Source: Bacillus norwichensis (GTDB taxonomy: Bacteria > Bacillota > Bacilli > Bacillales > Bacillaceae_C). Taken from it: a stretch of 35,771 nucleotides of DNA. The notes below the pieces were generated by a model. That model was not told the DNA's origin. It searched no databases and saw only the letters and a program-made list of their open reading frames with translations. Position numbers and translations under genes: made by a program. The stretch spans positions 1 through 35,771 of the forward strand of contig NZ_JACSPV010000044.1 in the NCBI RefSeq assembly GCF_014836955.1, given 5' to 3'. Shown here in pieces: positions 15,032 through 23,280 of this stretch (position 1 is the stretch's first letter; every line of letters starts with the position of its first letter).

Positions 15032-16096
15032 TCACATTTCAGAATGCATAACAAAGTTCTGAGTATAATTTTTCTTAAATACCCCAACACCGATTAACGT
15101 ATAGTCTTCATCCAAAAGAGCTTTACGATGATTCTCCGAATTAACCCAGCCTTCCATAGCGGCTGGTCCGTCGATATAATCAGCCGCAATATTCTCGCCG
15201 GCCGTTTGAAAGGAGACCTTTCCCTCCTTTAAACGTTTTGCAAGGTCACCGAATGTCGGTGAATCATGCGCAAAATAGTCATTTTCTCTCATATCCCTAC
15301 TATGCCCATAGGCTACTTCTGCAATTTCATCATCCCATTTGAGCTCTGGGATATCAAAGCGCATGCGGAAATTATTCGTCAAATCAAATATCTGCTTTTC
15401 ACTTCCTCTTTCAATCACTTCCCACAGATCATCGTCCGGTTCCTCTAAATCAATCAAGTCACCGCTGTAAATCAACTCATATGGCCGCTGACTGATAAGT
15501 GTCTTTTGATCCAAAAACCTGACACTAAATAATGTTCCGTTAAACTTATCAATGGAGAGTTGAGCAAAGATATCCCCAAGTTGGATGAGTGGCCGGATAT
15601 TTAAATCCTCTTCTGTTAATTCGAACCGATAATTTCCCTCTTTGACATTCACTACAATCTCCGTCTCAAGCACAGTTGATCGATAAATATCTTCTACCGG
15701 TTGATCAATTTTAAATGGCATGATATTCAGTTGGCCGCCAACAGCGTATATGGTGACAACTTTTCCGTCTTGAATCCCTGCCTGCATATATGAATCAAGT
15801 TCATCATTATAAATCCACCATTCATATTCATAAGAGGAAGGCTCCTTCCGGTCAGGCTCTCCGAAGCCTTTAACTAGCTCAGCCTGCGGCTTTCCAATTA
15901 AAGAACCCAAGCCTTCAGAGGGCTGCTTGTCTGAATCAGTCAATGTGATATGCGGAATCGCTTCATCATTGTCATGTTTAGGAGGTAATGAATAAGTATC
16001 ATCTTTTATGGGGCCCGTATCTTCAGGGGAATATATATAAAAGCTAATGACAAGCAGTGCTGCTGTAAAAATCAGGATTCGGAATAAGTTACGCAG
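15032..16096 (-). CDS. ylbC: CAP-domain (SCP-like) protein YlbC, apparent CTG start
   Basis: A 354-residue exported protein. An N-terminal helix (RNLFRILIFTAALLVISFYIY, residues 2-22) acts as signal or anchor. A CAP-associated N-terminal domain follows (about 60-210, opening with GSLIGKPQAELVKGFGEPDR), then a C-terminal CAP/SCP domain (about 225-350) with EVAYGHSRDMRENDYFAHDSP and GENIAADYIDGPAAMEGWVNSENHR, typical of YkwD/SafA-type domains. Its role is unknown. No ATG, GTG or TTG occurs between the in-frame stop at 16118-16120 and the TTG at 15943, which would lose the signal helix. A CTG at 16096, 5 nt after AAGGGG and ~30 nt after a TGGTATAAT promoter, gives the proper length (B. subtilis YlbC is ~346). 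Confidence 0.85.
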   Translation of the reverse strand: MRNLFRILIFTAALLVISFYIYSPEDTGPIKDDTYSLPPKHDNDEAIPHITLTDSDKQPSEGLGSLIGKPQAELVKGFGEPDRKEPSSYEYEWWIYNDELDSYMQAGIQDGKVVTIYAVGGQLNIMPFKIDQPVEDIYRSTVLETEIVVNVKEGNYRFELTEEDLNIRPLIQLGDIFAQLSIDKFNGTLFSVRFLDQKTLISQRPYELIYSGDLIDLEEPDDDLWEVIERGSEKQIFDLTNNFRMRFDIPELKWDDEIAEVAYGHSRDMRENDYFAHDSPTFGDLAKRLKEGKVSFQTAGENIAADYIDGPAAMEGWVNSENHRKALLDEDYTLIGVGVFKKNYTQNFVMHSEM

Positions 16097-16133
16097 TTTT
16101 ACCCCTTCTCTCGGCTCTCATTATTTAGGTAAT

Positions 16134-16142
16134 ATTATACCA
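16134..16142 (-). promoter_or_regulatory. Extended -10 promoter of ylbC
   Basis: TGGTATAAT on the minus strand is a perfect -10 with the TGn extension; the -35 is weak, as is common for such promoters. Predicted transcription starts near 16127, only ~30 nt before the proposed CTG start of ylbC, which leaves no room for another upstream start. Confidence 0.6.
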
Positions 16143-16251
16143 CTTCCTGCCGCCTGAACATATAGAAAAAGCTTAGAAAAAGGCGGTCTATGAAGGGTTG
16201 AATGAAAAAGAACAAAAATGCTATACGCCAATACAACTTGTTTGTTAAAAC

Positions 16252-16296
16252 AAAAAAAAATGAGGCGAAAGAAAAACAAATCGTTTTCTTTCGCCT
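16252..16296 (-). terminator. Terminator of the CBS-domain gene
   Basis: A stem of about 13 bp (AGGCGAAAGAAAA and its complement) followed by CA and nine T on the minus strand, beginning 11 bp after the ylbB stop. Strong and unambiguous. Confidence 0.88.
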
Positions 16297-16307
16297 GCAA
16301 TGTATTC

Positions 16308-16742
16308 TTAGTGTACAGCCTGATCACCATCGTCTTCCGAGATTTCCGACAATGCGCCTTTTGCCTGATTATCCGTTAAATCCCTAACAGCCAAGTCCCC
16401 AAGTGCAACTATCCCGACCAATTCTCCATCTTCAACAACCGGCAAGCGCCGTATCTGTTCTTTTGCCATTAACCGTGCAGCTTCCTGTGTTGTCGTATCA
16501 GGAGAAACCGTATATAGATTTTCACTCATGACCTCTTCCACCTTAGAGGATGGAGGCTGCTTTTCAGCAATACAGCGGATTACAATGTCCCTGTCTGTAA
16601 TAATTCCCATCAACCTTTTATCCTCTACAATAGGTATGACGCCTACATCCAAATCTTTCATTTTCACAGCCACGTCAAAAATATTATCTTTCAGCAAGCA
16701 TGTTTCAACATCTGTTGTCATAATTTCACTAATATGGGTCAT
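16308..16742 (-). CDS. ylbB: CBS-domain protein (YlbB-like)
   Basis: A 144-residue protein that is just a pair of CBS motifs (about 8-60 and 74-128), the Bateman module that binds adenosine nucleotides. MTTDVETCLLKDNIFDVAVKM and GIITDRDIVIRCI form the first motif, MSENLYTVSPDTTTQEAARLM and RLPVVEDGELVGIVALGDLAV the second. B. subtilis YlbB sits in this position. What it regulates is unknown. The start is ATG 16742, 7-8 nt after GGAGGAGGT; the longer frame begins before this SD. It is divergent from ylbA. Confidence 0.92.
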   Translation of the reverse strand: MTHISEIMTTDVETCLLKDNIFDVAVKMKDLDVGVIPIVEDKRLMGIITDRDIVIRCIAEKQPPSSKVEEVMSENLYTVSPDTTTQEAARLMAKEQIRRLPVVEDGELVGIVALGDLAVRDLTDNQAKGALSEISEDDGDQAVH

Positions 16743-16928
16743 TTCCTGTACCTCCTCCATTTTTTTCACTTCATACCTTCCCTATCGTCACCATTTTTGT
16801 CCAAATTATACTTGAACAAAATCAACCTTCTGCAAATATGTGATTTCGTTGCAAGAAGGGGCTTTTTCGACTATTATAAAACATGGGGTAGTATTAGCGG
16901 CCTGAATTATTTAGGAGGGAATTTTAAG

Positions 16929-17288
16929 ATGAAATTTGAAAACATCGAATTAGAATCGTTTAAAATCGATTTACACCGGCTTGATGAAGTAATGAGTAAA
17001 AACCGTATGGTACGCGCAGGTCAATGGGATTATGAAAGAGTTACATACGACCATAAATTCGTTATTCAAGAAGGTACATATTATTTGCGTATTCCTGGAT
17101 ATGCCCTTGAAGGAGATGTAGGAAGCGGTAAAGCGTTGATTCAACTCATGAACCCTTTGCTTGGTAAGCATTATTACCCACATGGTGTGGAATATGGAGA
17201 AGACGAAGTCTTCCCTGCACCACTTGTAAAACAATGCAACCAAATCTTAGAAGCAATCCAGAAAGACATTGCAGCATTTGCAGAGTAA
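16929..17288 (+). CDS. ylbA: YugN-like family protein (YlbA)
   Basis: A 119-residue cytoplasmic protein of the YugN-like family, function unknown. Typical segments are MVRAGQWDYERVTYDHKF (about 31-48), YLRIPGYALEGDVG (about 56-69) and GKHYYPHGVEYGE (about 84-96). ATG 16929 has SD TTAGGAGGG; the upstream frame runs back through the intergenic region without an SD. It ends with its own terminator. The divergent spacer to ylbB contains a near-palindrome CTTCTGCAA/TTGCAAGAAG (about 16829-16858) that could be an operator; this is weak. Confidence 0.85.
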   Translation: MKFENIELESFKIDLHRLDEVMSKNRMVRAGQWDYERVTYDHKFVIQEGTYYLRIPGYALEGDVGSGKALIQLMNPLLGKHYYPHGVEYGEDEVFPAPLVKQCNQILEAIQKDIAAFAE

Positions 17289-17295
17289 CACCTTT

Positions 17296-17327
17296 AAGAA
17301 CACGGAAAATAACCGTGTTCTTTTTTT
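17296..17327 (+). terminator. Terminator of ylbA
   Basis: A 10-bp stem (AAGAACACGG/CCGTGTTCTT, 7-nt loop) with a run of seven T, starting 7 bp after the stop codon. Confidence 0.9.
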
Positions 17328-17394
17328 AATAAATATACAAAAAACTCCTGCCTCCCTACTATAATGTAATATAGCCTATAAAAGGAGGAGAGAT

Positions 17395-18450
17395 TTGTTT
17401 GGGATAAAAAGAAAGCATATAATCGTTGGAATCTCTATTATGCTAATTGTACTGGCTTTCTATTTCATTATGCCAGTATCTATTCCTTTAGTCGCTGCAC
17501 TGATTACCGCACTTATTCTGGACCCGCTAGTCAAAATTCTTCAATTAAAAACTTCTCTAAAAAGACATTTTCTCGTCATGATTGTTTTTACTGTATTTAC
17601 CACCATTTTGGGAGCCTGTATTTTCTTTATTACAACAAAAGCTGTAGGACAATCAGTTAAATTTGTTGAGGATTTTCCTCAATATGTCAATCATATTTCT
17701 GAGACGTGGAGTAATTATGAGCAACAATTCAAGAACACGGCACAAAGCTTGCCCAAAGAAGTCGTACACTCCATTACTGAAGAAATCACCGAATTTTTAA
17801 ATACGATGATGATCAGCATTCGAAAAAACTTAAATATAGAGAATATCAGCGCGATCATATCCTACATACCAAATTTCCTTGTGAGCTTCCTTGTATATTT
17901 AATTGCCCTGTTCTTATTCATGCTTGACCTGCCCAAAATCCAAAACGGTTTTTACAAGCACTTGACTGATGAAACCTCCGAGAAGGTTAAATTCATGACA
18001 AATCGGATTTCCAATTTTGTGATCGGTTTTTTCAAAGCTCAATTCCTTGTGAGCTTAATTATATTCGCAGTATGTCTCATTGGTTTGCTCGTAATTTCCC
18101 CCAAAGTCGCAATAATCATGTCGATTGTAGTGTGGATTATTGACCTTATCCCTATTATTGGCTCCATCATAATCCTTGGCCCTTGGTCACTATATCACTT
18201 ATTATCAGGAGATATTGTTTTTGGAACGAAACTTGCGATATTGGCGATTGTACTATTGATCATCAGGCGCACTATAGAACCGAAAGTAATGGGCGTCCAT
18301 ATGGGGCTTTCACCACTTGCTACTTTAATTGCAATGTATTTGGGTCTTAAAACTCTTGGAATACTAGGGATTATTATAGGACCGTTGCTGCTGATTATAT
18401 TTAAAGCTGCAAAAGAAGCAGGAATCATAAAGTTAAATTTTAAAATTTAA
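17395..18450 (+). CDS. AI-2E family transporter-like membrane protein (YtvI type)
   Basis: A 351-residue polytopic protein of the AI-2E exporter/PerM family. Two N-terminal helices (8-45), a third (60-82), a large extracytoplasmic helical segment (85-155), and five or so C-terminal helices (155-345) follow the family pattern. The signature PIIGSIIILGPWSLYHLLSG lies at about 245-264, and EPKVMGVHMGLSPLATLIAMYLGL at about 293-316. Some members act as Na+/H+ antiporters or signal exporters and the sporulation protein YtvI belongs here; the substrate is unknown. The start is TTG 17395, after AAAGGAGGAG. It is convergent with the DUF420 gene, with a shared terminator. Confidence 0.85.
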   Translation: MFGIKRKHIIVGISIMLIVLAFYFIMPVSIPLVAALITALILDPLVKILQLKTSLKRHFLVMIVFTVFTTILGACIFFITTKAVGQSVKFVEDFPQYVNHISETWSNYEQQFKNTAQSLPKEVVHSITEEITEFLNTMMISIRKNLNIENISAIISYIPNFLVSFLVYLIALFLFMLDLPKIQNGFYKHLTDETSEKVKFMTNRISNFVIGFFKAQFLVSLIIFAVCLIGLLVISPKVAIIMSIVVWIIDLIPIIGSIIILGPWSLYHLLSGDIVFGTKLAILAIVLLIIRRTIEPKVMGVHMGLSPLATLIAMYLGLKTLGILGIIIGPLLLIIFKAAKEAGIIKLNFKI

Positions 18451-18486
18451 AAAGCATGCATGGCACTCAGGCCATGCATGCTTTTT
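18449..18486. terminator. Bidirectional terminator between the AI-2E permease and DUF420 genes
   Basis: A perfect 16-bp inverted repeat (AAAAAGCATGCATGGC and complement, loop ACTCAG) with A and T flanks serves both converging genes; it overlaps both stop codons. Confidence 0.92.
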
Positions 18487-18946
18487 AACCACCTAGAATT
18501 GCTTTAATCAAAGATGTTGTTTCTCCGCCTTTATAGAACACATACAGCAACAAATATACCAAGACTCCTGTAATTCCTGTGCCTAACCAAACTATACTGG
18601 TGAAAGGTCCCAATTTTCGGTGAATATTCAATCTGTCTTTTAATCCTGACGATATCGAAATAATTCCAAGTACGGCGCCAACAGTCGCCAAGGTAATATG
18701 GAAAAATAAAAAAATAGTATAAAAAACCTTTAAATTCTCCGGTCCTCCAAAAGATGTATTTCCTATGAAGACCGTTCTGCTAGCATAGATAATAAAAAAG
18801 ATTACAGCAAAAACAGCTGAGGCAATCATTGTTTTCTTATGACTTTCAATTTGACCTTTTTTAATTTTTCCCCAGCCAATAGCCACAAGAATAGCACTGA
18901 TAACAATACATACTGTACTAATTGTTGGTAAGATTGGAACTGACAT
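18485..18946 (-). CDS. DUF420 membrane protein (CtaM/YozB-like)
   Basis: A 153-residue integral membrane protein with four or five helices (about 5-22, 38-56, 74-96, 116-138). HKKTMIASAVFAVIFFIIYASR (about 36-57), HITLATVGAVLGIIS (about 83-97) and NIHRKLGPFTSIVWLGTGITGV (about 108-129) are the DUF420 motifs; the conserved His residues may contact heme or copper. In Staphylococcus aureus the DUF420 protein CtaM is required for a working aa3-type oxidase, and B. subtilis has the homologue YozB. Here it lies just beyond ctaG, which supports a role in oxidase maturation. ATG 18946 has a modest SD. Confidence 0.88.
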   Translation of the reverse strand: MSVPILPTISTVCIVISAILVAIGWGKIKKGQIESHKKTMIASAVFAVIFFIIYASRTVFIGNTSFGGPENLKVFYTIFLFFHITLATVGAVLGIISISSGLKDRLNIHRKLGPFTSIVWLGTGITGVLVYLLLYVFYKGGETTSLIKAILGG

Positions 18947-18977
18947 CTACTTCCATTTCCTTCCTTGTCTATTTTCT

Positions 18978-19014
18978 AAAAAAGCGCAAGACGCAGCTTT
19001 AGACGACAAGCACA
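18978..19014. repeat. Fragment resembling the family B repeat
   Basis: On the minus strand GTGCTTGTCGTC, a short spacer and CTTGCGCTTTTTT resemble the closing half of the common Bacillaceae intergenic repeat noted at 2111-2206. It lies in the ctaG-DUF420 spacer and is only a fragment. Confidence 0.35.
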
Positions 19015-19030
19015 TAACAAATTTTTAAGA

Positions 19031-19062
19031 AGGGGCACAGTGAAGCCTTTTAAATTGCCCCT
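19031..19062 (-). terminator. Possible terminator downstream of ctaG
   Basis: A 7-8 bp stem (AGGGGCA/TGCCCCT) with an 18-nt loop, followed on the minus strand by TTCTTAAAAATTTG. It is ~90 bp after the ctaG stop; the T run is poor. Confidence 0.4.
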
Positions 19063-19154
19063 CTACAGATATTCCTGCCGACTTAAAAGCGCAGACTCTG
19101 CAGATGCCAGATCCAAATCCTGCTTTATTCTCTGGCACCAATGGACTTCCTTTT

Positions 19155-20063
19155 TCAATCCGCTGGACGCGGGTCGTGTTGAATAAGGCTTTCATCAATA
19201 GGGTCAACTTCAGTCGATTCTTTCTTATACCATTCAAAAAAGACTTTCGACAGAATGGTAGCCAGTACAATTTCCTGAATGATTTTCATCAAAACGCCAC
19301 CAAGCTGTTGGTCTTCCCTGGCAGGCATATTGGTAAATAACTCTGGACCACTTATGTTTAAGCCCGCAAGCGTTGCTCCTGGTACACAAAGCTCCATTGC
19401 CTTCATCCACATTTCCCCATCAGTGTAAGTTGCATACATAGCTTCTGGTGCAAAAATGATCAGCCCGCAGGCTGGTGTTAAAAGTACACCATCTCCAAGA
19501 ATATAGCCAATTTTCTTCAAGCCATGAAGCTGATATTGCCCTGGCAGCTTATTGACAAGCGGCCACCAAAGGAACAGGGCAAAAACAAATAATACAACTG
19601 TGTATAAAGCATGGAGGAACATGTTCATTTTGACATAGTCCATAACCATTGGAATATGGTAGATGGAAAATAGACCGTTAAACATAACCAATGCAATCAA
19701 TGGCTTTGTAAAGAAACGAAAGATCCTGTTGATGGAAGGTAACTCAATAAGATGTTTCCAGGCCCAGTTTGGTACTCCCGCAATAAGCAAAGGTGGTATT
19801 ACCAAGTAAAGAAAAGCCATTTGAACCATGTGAAAAGTAAACATGATATGTGCCATTAAATCAACAGGTGACCCCTTGGTAATATAAAGTAGCAACATGC
19901 TGATCAGAAATAAAACAGCCTGGCCTTTTTTCAAGGGTTCGCTCTCTTTAAACAGATGGCGTTTCTTGACCGTCAAATAAAAATAGACGGCTACCAAAAT
20001 GAAAATGAAAAGCAGAAAATAAGGGCTCCAAAGTGCACGAAAACCAAATATACTTAAAGGCAC
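19155..20063 (-). CDS. ctaG: Cytochrome c oxidase assembly factor CtaG
   Basis: A 302-residue polytopic protein of the Bacillus caa3_CtaG family (not the mitochondrial Cox11 type), required for active cytochrome caa3 and thought to deliver copper. About seven helices are visible. Conserved motifs include HIMFTFHMVQMAFLYLVIPPLLI (about 72-94, two His and two Met) and GDGVLLTPACGLIIFAPEAMYATY (about 188-211). The start is GTG 20063 with SD AGAGGTGAAGG. In B. subtilis ctaG follows ctaF closely; here ~350 bp with a terminator and structured repeat separate them, so ctaG probably has its own promoter. Confidence 0.95.
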   Translation of the reverse strand: MPLSIFGFRALWSPYFLLFIFILVAVYFYLTVKKRHLFKESEPLKKGQAVLFLISMLLLYITKGSPVDLMAHIMFTFHMVQMAFLYLVIPPLLIAGVPNWAWKHLIELPSINRIFRFFTKPLIALVMFNGLFSIYHIPMVMDYVKMNMFLHALYTVVLFVFALFLWWPLVNKLPGQYQLHGLKKIGYILGDGVLLTPACGLIIFAPEAMYATYTDGEMWMKAMELCVPGATLAGLNISGPELFTNMPAREDQQLGGVLMKIIQEIVLATILSKVFFEWYKKESTEVDPIDESLIQHDPRPAD

Positions 20064-20172
20064 TCGCCTTCACCTCTTTTATGGTTTACAAATTTCTTCT
20101 ACATTCCATTATACTTAGCTGATTTCTACACTACAACGATTCGACATGACAAGTTGATGAACATTGAAAGAA

Positions 20173-20345
20173 AAGCCCGCTTATCAGCGCAAACTAACGA
20201 CCGCTGAAGAAGGTGTCATTTGGGCTTGGCACTGCTTTGGTTGCAATGCTTAAGTCGATAGCTCCCGACTGGCTCAGACAGCGCATTCTCTCCACTGCAG
20301 TTAAAGCGAAAGCGGTTTGTCCTTGCGGGGCTAGAAGCTCAACTG
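20173..20345. repeat. Structured GC-rich intergenic segment between ctaF and ctaG
   Basis: The gap holds no gene. AAGCCC at 20173 and GGGCTT at 20222 bracket one inverted segment; AGTCG-ATAGCTCC-CGACT near 20252 forms a second hairpin; the remainder (GCGAAAGCGG and onward) is also self-complementary. The base composition differs from the AT-rich flank. It looks like an interspersed element that entered the cta cluster, but no second copy is in the window. Confidence 0.4.
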
Positions 20346-20376
20346 AATAAAATTGTTATAACAATCTTTACTCATG

Positions 20377-20406
20377 AGAAAAGCCAGTCAAAAATTCGAC
20401 TGGCTT
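20377..20406 (-). terminator. Terminator of the ctaCDEF operon
   Basis: A 9-bp stem (AAGCCAGTC/GACTGGCTT, 8-nt loop) followed by TTCTCAT on the minus strand, about 10 bp after the ctaF stop. Confidence 0.75.
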
Positions 20407-20415
20407 AAAATCTGC

Positions 20416-20748
20416 TTACCACCAAACGATGGTCAAGAAGCCTAGCAAGGTAACGAAACCTATAATGACTCCTCCGTATATAAACAACTGGACAGCTTCA
20501 TGCCCTTTCTCGCTCATATGCATAAAGTAGTATAGTTGGAAAATAACCTGTACTACAGCGAGGAGAAGGATAAATGGAATGACAAACCATTTATCAAATC
20601 CAGCAGCTACTGCGCCAAATGCCACGAACGTCAAAAAGATTGAAATGGCAAATGAAATTACTTGATGGCGCATGTGTTCCTTATTTCTTCTGCGACGGTA
20701 TTCATAATCAACACGTGGATTTCCTGAATTTAAGTATTGATCTTCCAT
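20416..20748 (-). CDS. ctaF: Cytochrome caa3 oxidase subunit IV
   Basis: A 110-residue small subunit with three membrane helices (about 29-50, 53-75, 84-108). RRRRNKEHMRHQVISFAISIFLTFVAF (18-44) and LLLAVVQVIFQLYYFMHMSEKGHE (about 57-80) match the bacterial subunit IV family. It begins 3 bp after the ctaE stop, so translation is probably coupled. It is the last gene of the oxidase operon before the terminator. Confidence 0.95.
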   Translation of the reverse strand: MEDQYLNSGNPRVDYEYRRRRNKEHMRHQVISFAISIFLTFVAFGAVAAGFDKWFVIPFILLLAVVQVIFQLYYFMHMSEKGHEAVQLFIYGGVIIGFVTLLGFLTIVWW

Positions 20749-20751
20749 ACG

Positions 20752-21381
20752 TTATCCCACCATTCCCATTAAGTAAACGACAGTGAAGATAAATACCCAG
20801 ACTACGTCGATAAAGTGCCAGTAGATACTTGCTAAGTAAAATTTAGGCGCATTATAAAGACTTAGTCCTCGTTTTGAGTTACGTATAAGCAATGCAGTAA
20901 TCCATCCAAGGCCAAACACTACGTGTCCGCCGTGGAAGCCAACAAGCGTATAGAAGGCTGAGCTGAATGCACTACTTTTAAAACCAAATCCTAATTCTGT
21001 CGTGTAGTGATGAAATTCATAAATTTCCAGTACAAAGAATCCAAGACCTAGCAAAAGTGTGATAATAAACCACAATTGCATTTTTTTGTAGTTAAAGTTC
21101 CTTAAATGGTAAACTGCATACACACTTGTGACAGAGCTAGTCAATAAAAGCATTGTCATGGCAAATGCAAGCGGTAGACCAAATACATCAGCTGAAGTCA
21201 AGCTATCGCTGTTTGGAACTTTATCTTTAAGAGCCAAATAAGTGGCAAAGAAAGAGGCGAATAGAACAGTTTCGCCTCCAAGGAAAAACCAGAGACCCAA
21301 AAACTTATTTTTTCCTTCCAGAGTTGCTCTCTCCGGAGTCTCCGGCCATGTTTCTGGAGTAAATTGCTGTTCAACTGCCAT
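20752..21381 (-). CDS. ctaE: Cytochrome caa3 oxidase subunit III
   Basis: A 209-residue subunit III of the heme-copper oxidase, a membrane protein with five helices, the short form of Gram-positive bacteria. KNKFLGLWFFLGGETVLFASFFATYLAL (about 24-51) includes the conserved Glu of helix I; FKSSAFSSAFYTLVGFHGGHVVFGLGWI (about 133-160) and YWHFIDVVWVFIFTVVYL (about 187-204) are also typical. Its ATG overlaps the ctaD stop (TAATG), meaning tight translational coupling. Confidence 0.97.
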   Translation of the reverse strand: MAVEQQFTPETWPETPERATLEGKNKFLGLWFFLGGETVLFASFFATYLALKDKVPNSDSLTSADVFGLPLAFAMTMLLLTSSVTSVYAVYHLRNFNYKKMQLWFIITLLLGLGFFVLEIYEFHHYTTELGFGFKSSAFSSAFYTLVGFHGGHVVFGLGWITALLIRNSKRGLSLYNAPKFYLASIYWHFIDVVWVFIFTVVYLMGMVG

Positions 21382-23252
21382 TATGCCTTAACTCCTTTCT
21401 CGCTATCATCCATCAATTCTGACTTAGGAATATGATAGCCGTGATCGTCTTTCAAGGAGCGTGCAAGCATGGAACCAAAAGCAATGACTAAACCGATAAT
21501 CAATACTGGTATTCCCCACGCATGCTCTTGGTTAAAAATTGCTCCGAATGATGCAACAAAGAAACCGAATGACATCATGAAAGGAATAAATGATCCGTTT
21601 GGCATGTGAATCTCACCGATAGGCTCAGCCGGTGTCATCTCAGTTCTGCCTTCCATTTTTTCCAACCAGAAAGCATCAAGACCGCGAACAAGCGGAAGCT
21701 GTTTAAAATTGTAAAATGGCGGCGGTGAAGGGATAGCCCATTCGATCGAACGTCCATCTCCCCATGGGTCGTTGGCTACAGCTTCTCCTTTAACAGTAGT
21801 AATTGCTACGTTAATTAGAAGAACAATAACCGCAACAGCCATTGTTAAAGCTCCAATGGAGCTGATCATGTTACCTGAAGTCAATCCTTGACCATCAAGG
21901 AAGGTAAATACTCTTCGCGGCATTCCCATCAAACCTAGGAAGTGTTGAATAAAGAATGTCAAATGGAAGCCAATGACAAACAATGCCCAAGTAATTTTAC
22001 CCAATGTTTCGTTCAACATTCTTCCGAACAGTTTTGGCCAATAGAAATGAACGGCAGCAAAGATACCGAATACTACCCCACCAACAATTACATAGTGGAA
22101 GTGAGCAACGATAAAGTATGTGTCATGATACTGATAGTCGGCTGGTGCAGCAGCTTGCATGATTCCAGTTACTCCACCCATAACGAATGAAGGAATGAAC
22201 GCTGCAGCATAGAGCATTGGAGTAGTAAATTTAATACTTCCGCCCCACATCGTTAATAGCCAGTTAAAGATTTTAATACCTGTTGGTACAGCAATAGCCA
22301 TTGTTGCAACCGCAAAAATCGCATTGGCGATGTTACCAAGTCCTACTGTAAACATATGGTGAGCCCAAACCATGAAGCCAAGGAACCCGATCAATACAGT
22401 AGCGAAAACCATTGAAGAATATCCAAACAATCTCTTTCTTGAAAAAGTCGAGATAATTTCAGAGAAAATTCCAAATGCAGGCAAAATCAAAATGTAAACT
22501 TCCGGGTGCCCAAAAATCCAGAAGAAGTGTTCCCAAATGATTGTGTTTCCTCCAGCTGCTACATTGAAGAAGTTCGATCCGAACATTCTATCAAAAGTCA
22601 AAAGGAACAATGCAACAGTAAGTGGAGGGAATGCAAACAAGATAAGTGCCGATGTAATGAATGTTGTCCATGTGAACATAGGCATTCTCATATAAGTCAT
22701 TCCTGGTGCACGCATGTTGATGATTGTAACAAGGAAGTTGATTCCTCCCATGAGTGTACCGAATCCAGAAATTTGAATTCCGGTTGCATAGAAGTCAACA
22801 CCATGAGCAGTTGAATTCATTGCAAGCGATGCATAGGAAGTCCAACCTGCATCAGGTGCGCCGCCTCCAACAAACCAAGAAATATTCACCAGCAAGCCTC
22901 CGAAAACAAAGAGCCAAAGGCCCAGAGCGTTCAAAAATGGGAAAGCAACGTCCCGCGCTCCAATTTGGAGAGGCATAATCGCGTTCATAAAACCTACCAA
23001 GATCGGCATGGCAGCAAAGAAAATCATAGTTGTTCCATGCATCGTCATCATTTCATTAAACGTACCCGCACTCACAAAGTCATTGTTAGGCACTGCGAGC
23101 TGGATACGGATGATCATAGCTTCGATTCCGCCTAGGAGAAAGAAGAAGAACCCTGCGGCGAAGTATAAGATACCCACTTTTTTATGGTCCACAGTTGTTA
23201 AGTAGTCCCATACAGCGGCTCCGAAACTTCTCTTTTGAGCAATAGTACTCAC
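21381..23252 (-). CDS. ctaD: Cytochrome caa3 oxidase subunit I
   Basis: A 623-residue catalytic subunit that holds heme a and the heme a3-CuB centre and pumps protons. About 14 helices are predicted. MTMHGTTMIFF (about 69-79) supplies a heme a ligand; HPEVYILILPAFGIFSEI (about 250-267) holds the cross-linked His-Tyr pair and the K-channel; the YHDTYFIVAHFHYVIVGG stretch (about 378-395) has the heme a3 and heme a His ligands. All key residues are present, so it is a type A oxidase. The start is GTG 23252 with SD GGGAGG. Confidence 0.98.
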   Translation of the reverse strand: MSTIAQKRSFGAAVWDYLTTVDHKKVGILYFAAGFFFFLLGGIEAMIIRIQLAVPNNDFVSAGTFNEMMTMHGTTMIFFAAMPILVGFMNAIMPLQIGARDVAFPFLNALGLWLFVFGGLLVNISWFVGGGAPDAGWTSYASLAMNSTAHGVDFYATGIQISGFGTLMGGINFLVTIINMRAPGMTYMRMPMFTWTTFITSALILFAFPPLTVALFLLTFDRMFGSNFFNVAAGGNTIIWEHFFWIFGHPEVYILILPAFGIFSEIISTFSRKRLFGYSSMVFATVLIGFLGFMVWAHHMFTVGLGNIANAIFAVATMAIAVPTGIKIFNWLLTMWGGSIKFTTPMLYAAAFIPSFVMGGVTGIMQAAAPADYQYHDTYFIVAHFHYVIVGGVVFGIFAAVHFYWPKLFGRMLNETLGKITWALFVIGFHLTFFIQHFLGLMGMPRRVFTFLDGQGLTSGNMISSIGALTMAVAVIVLLINVAITTVKGEAVANDPWGDGRSIEWAIPSPPPFYNFKQLPLVRGLDAFWLEKMEGRTEMTPAEPIGEIHMPNGSFIPFMMSFGFFVASFGAIFNQEHAWGIPVLIIGLVIAFGSMLARSLKDDHGYHIPKSELMDDSEKGVKA

Positions 23253-23280
23253 TATTAAACCTCCCTTTGTTATACGTTAC

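Noticed and set aside
15032-15943. TTG at 15943 as the ylbC start
   Set aside because: No SD in front of it, and it would remove a clear signal/anchor helix encoded in the same open frame.
16202-16387. 61-codon plus-strand frame over the ylbB terminator
   Set aside because: Mostly Lys/Asn/Phe read from a terminator hairpin; antisense to ylbB.
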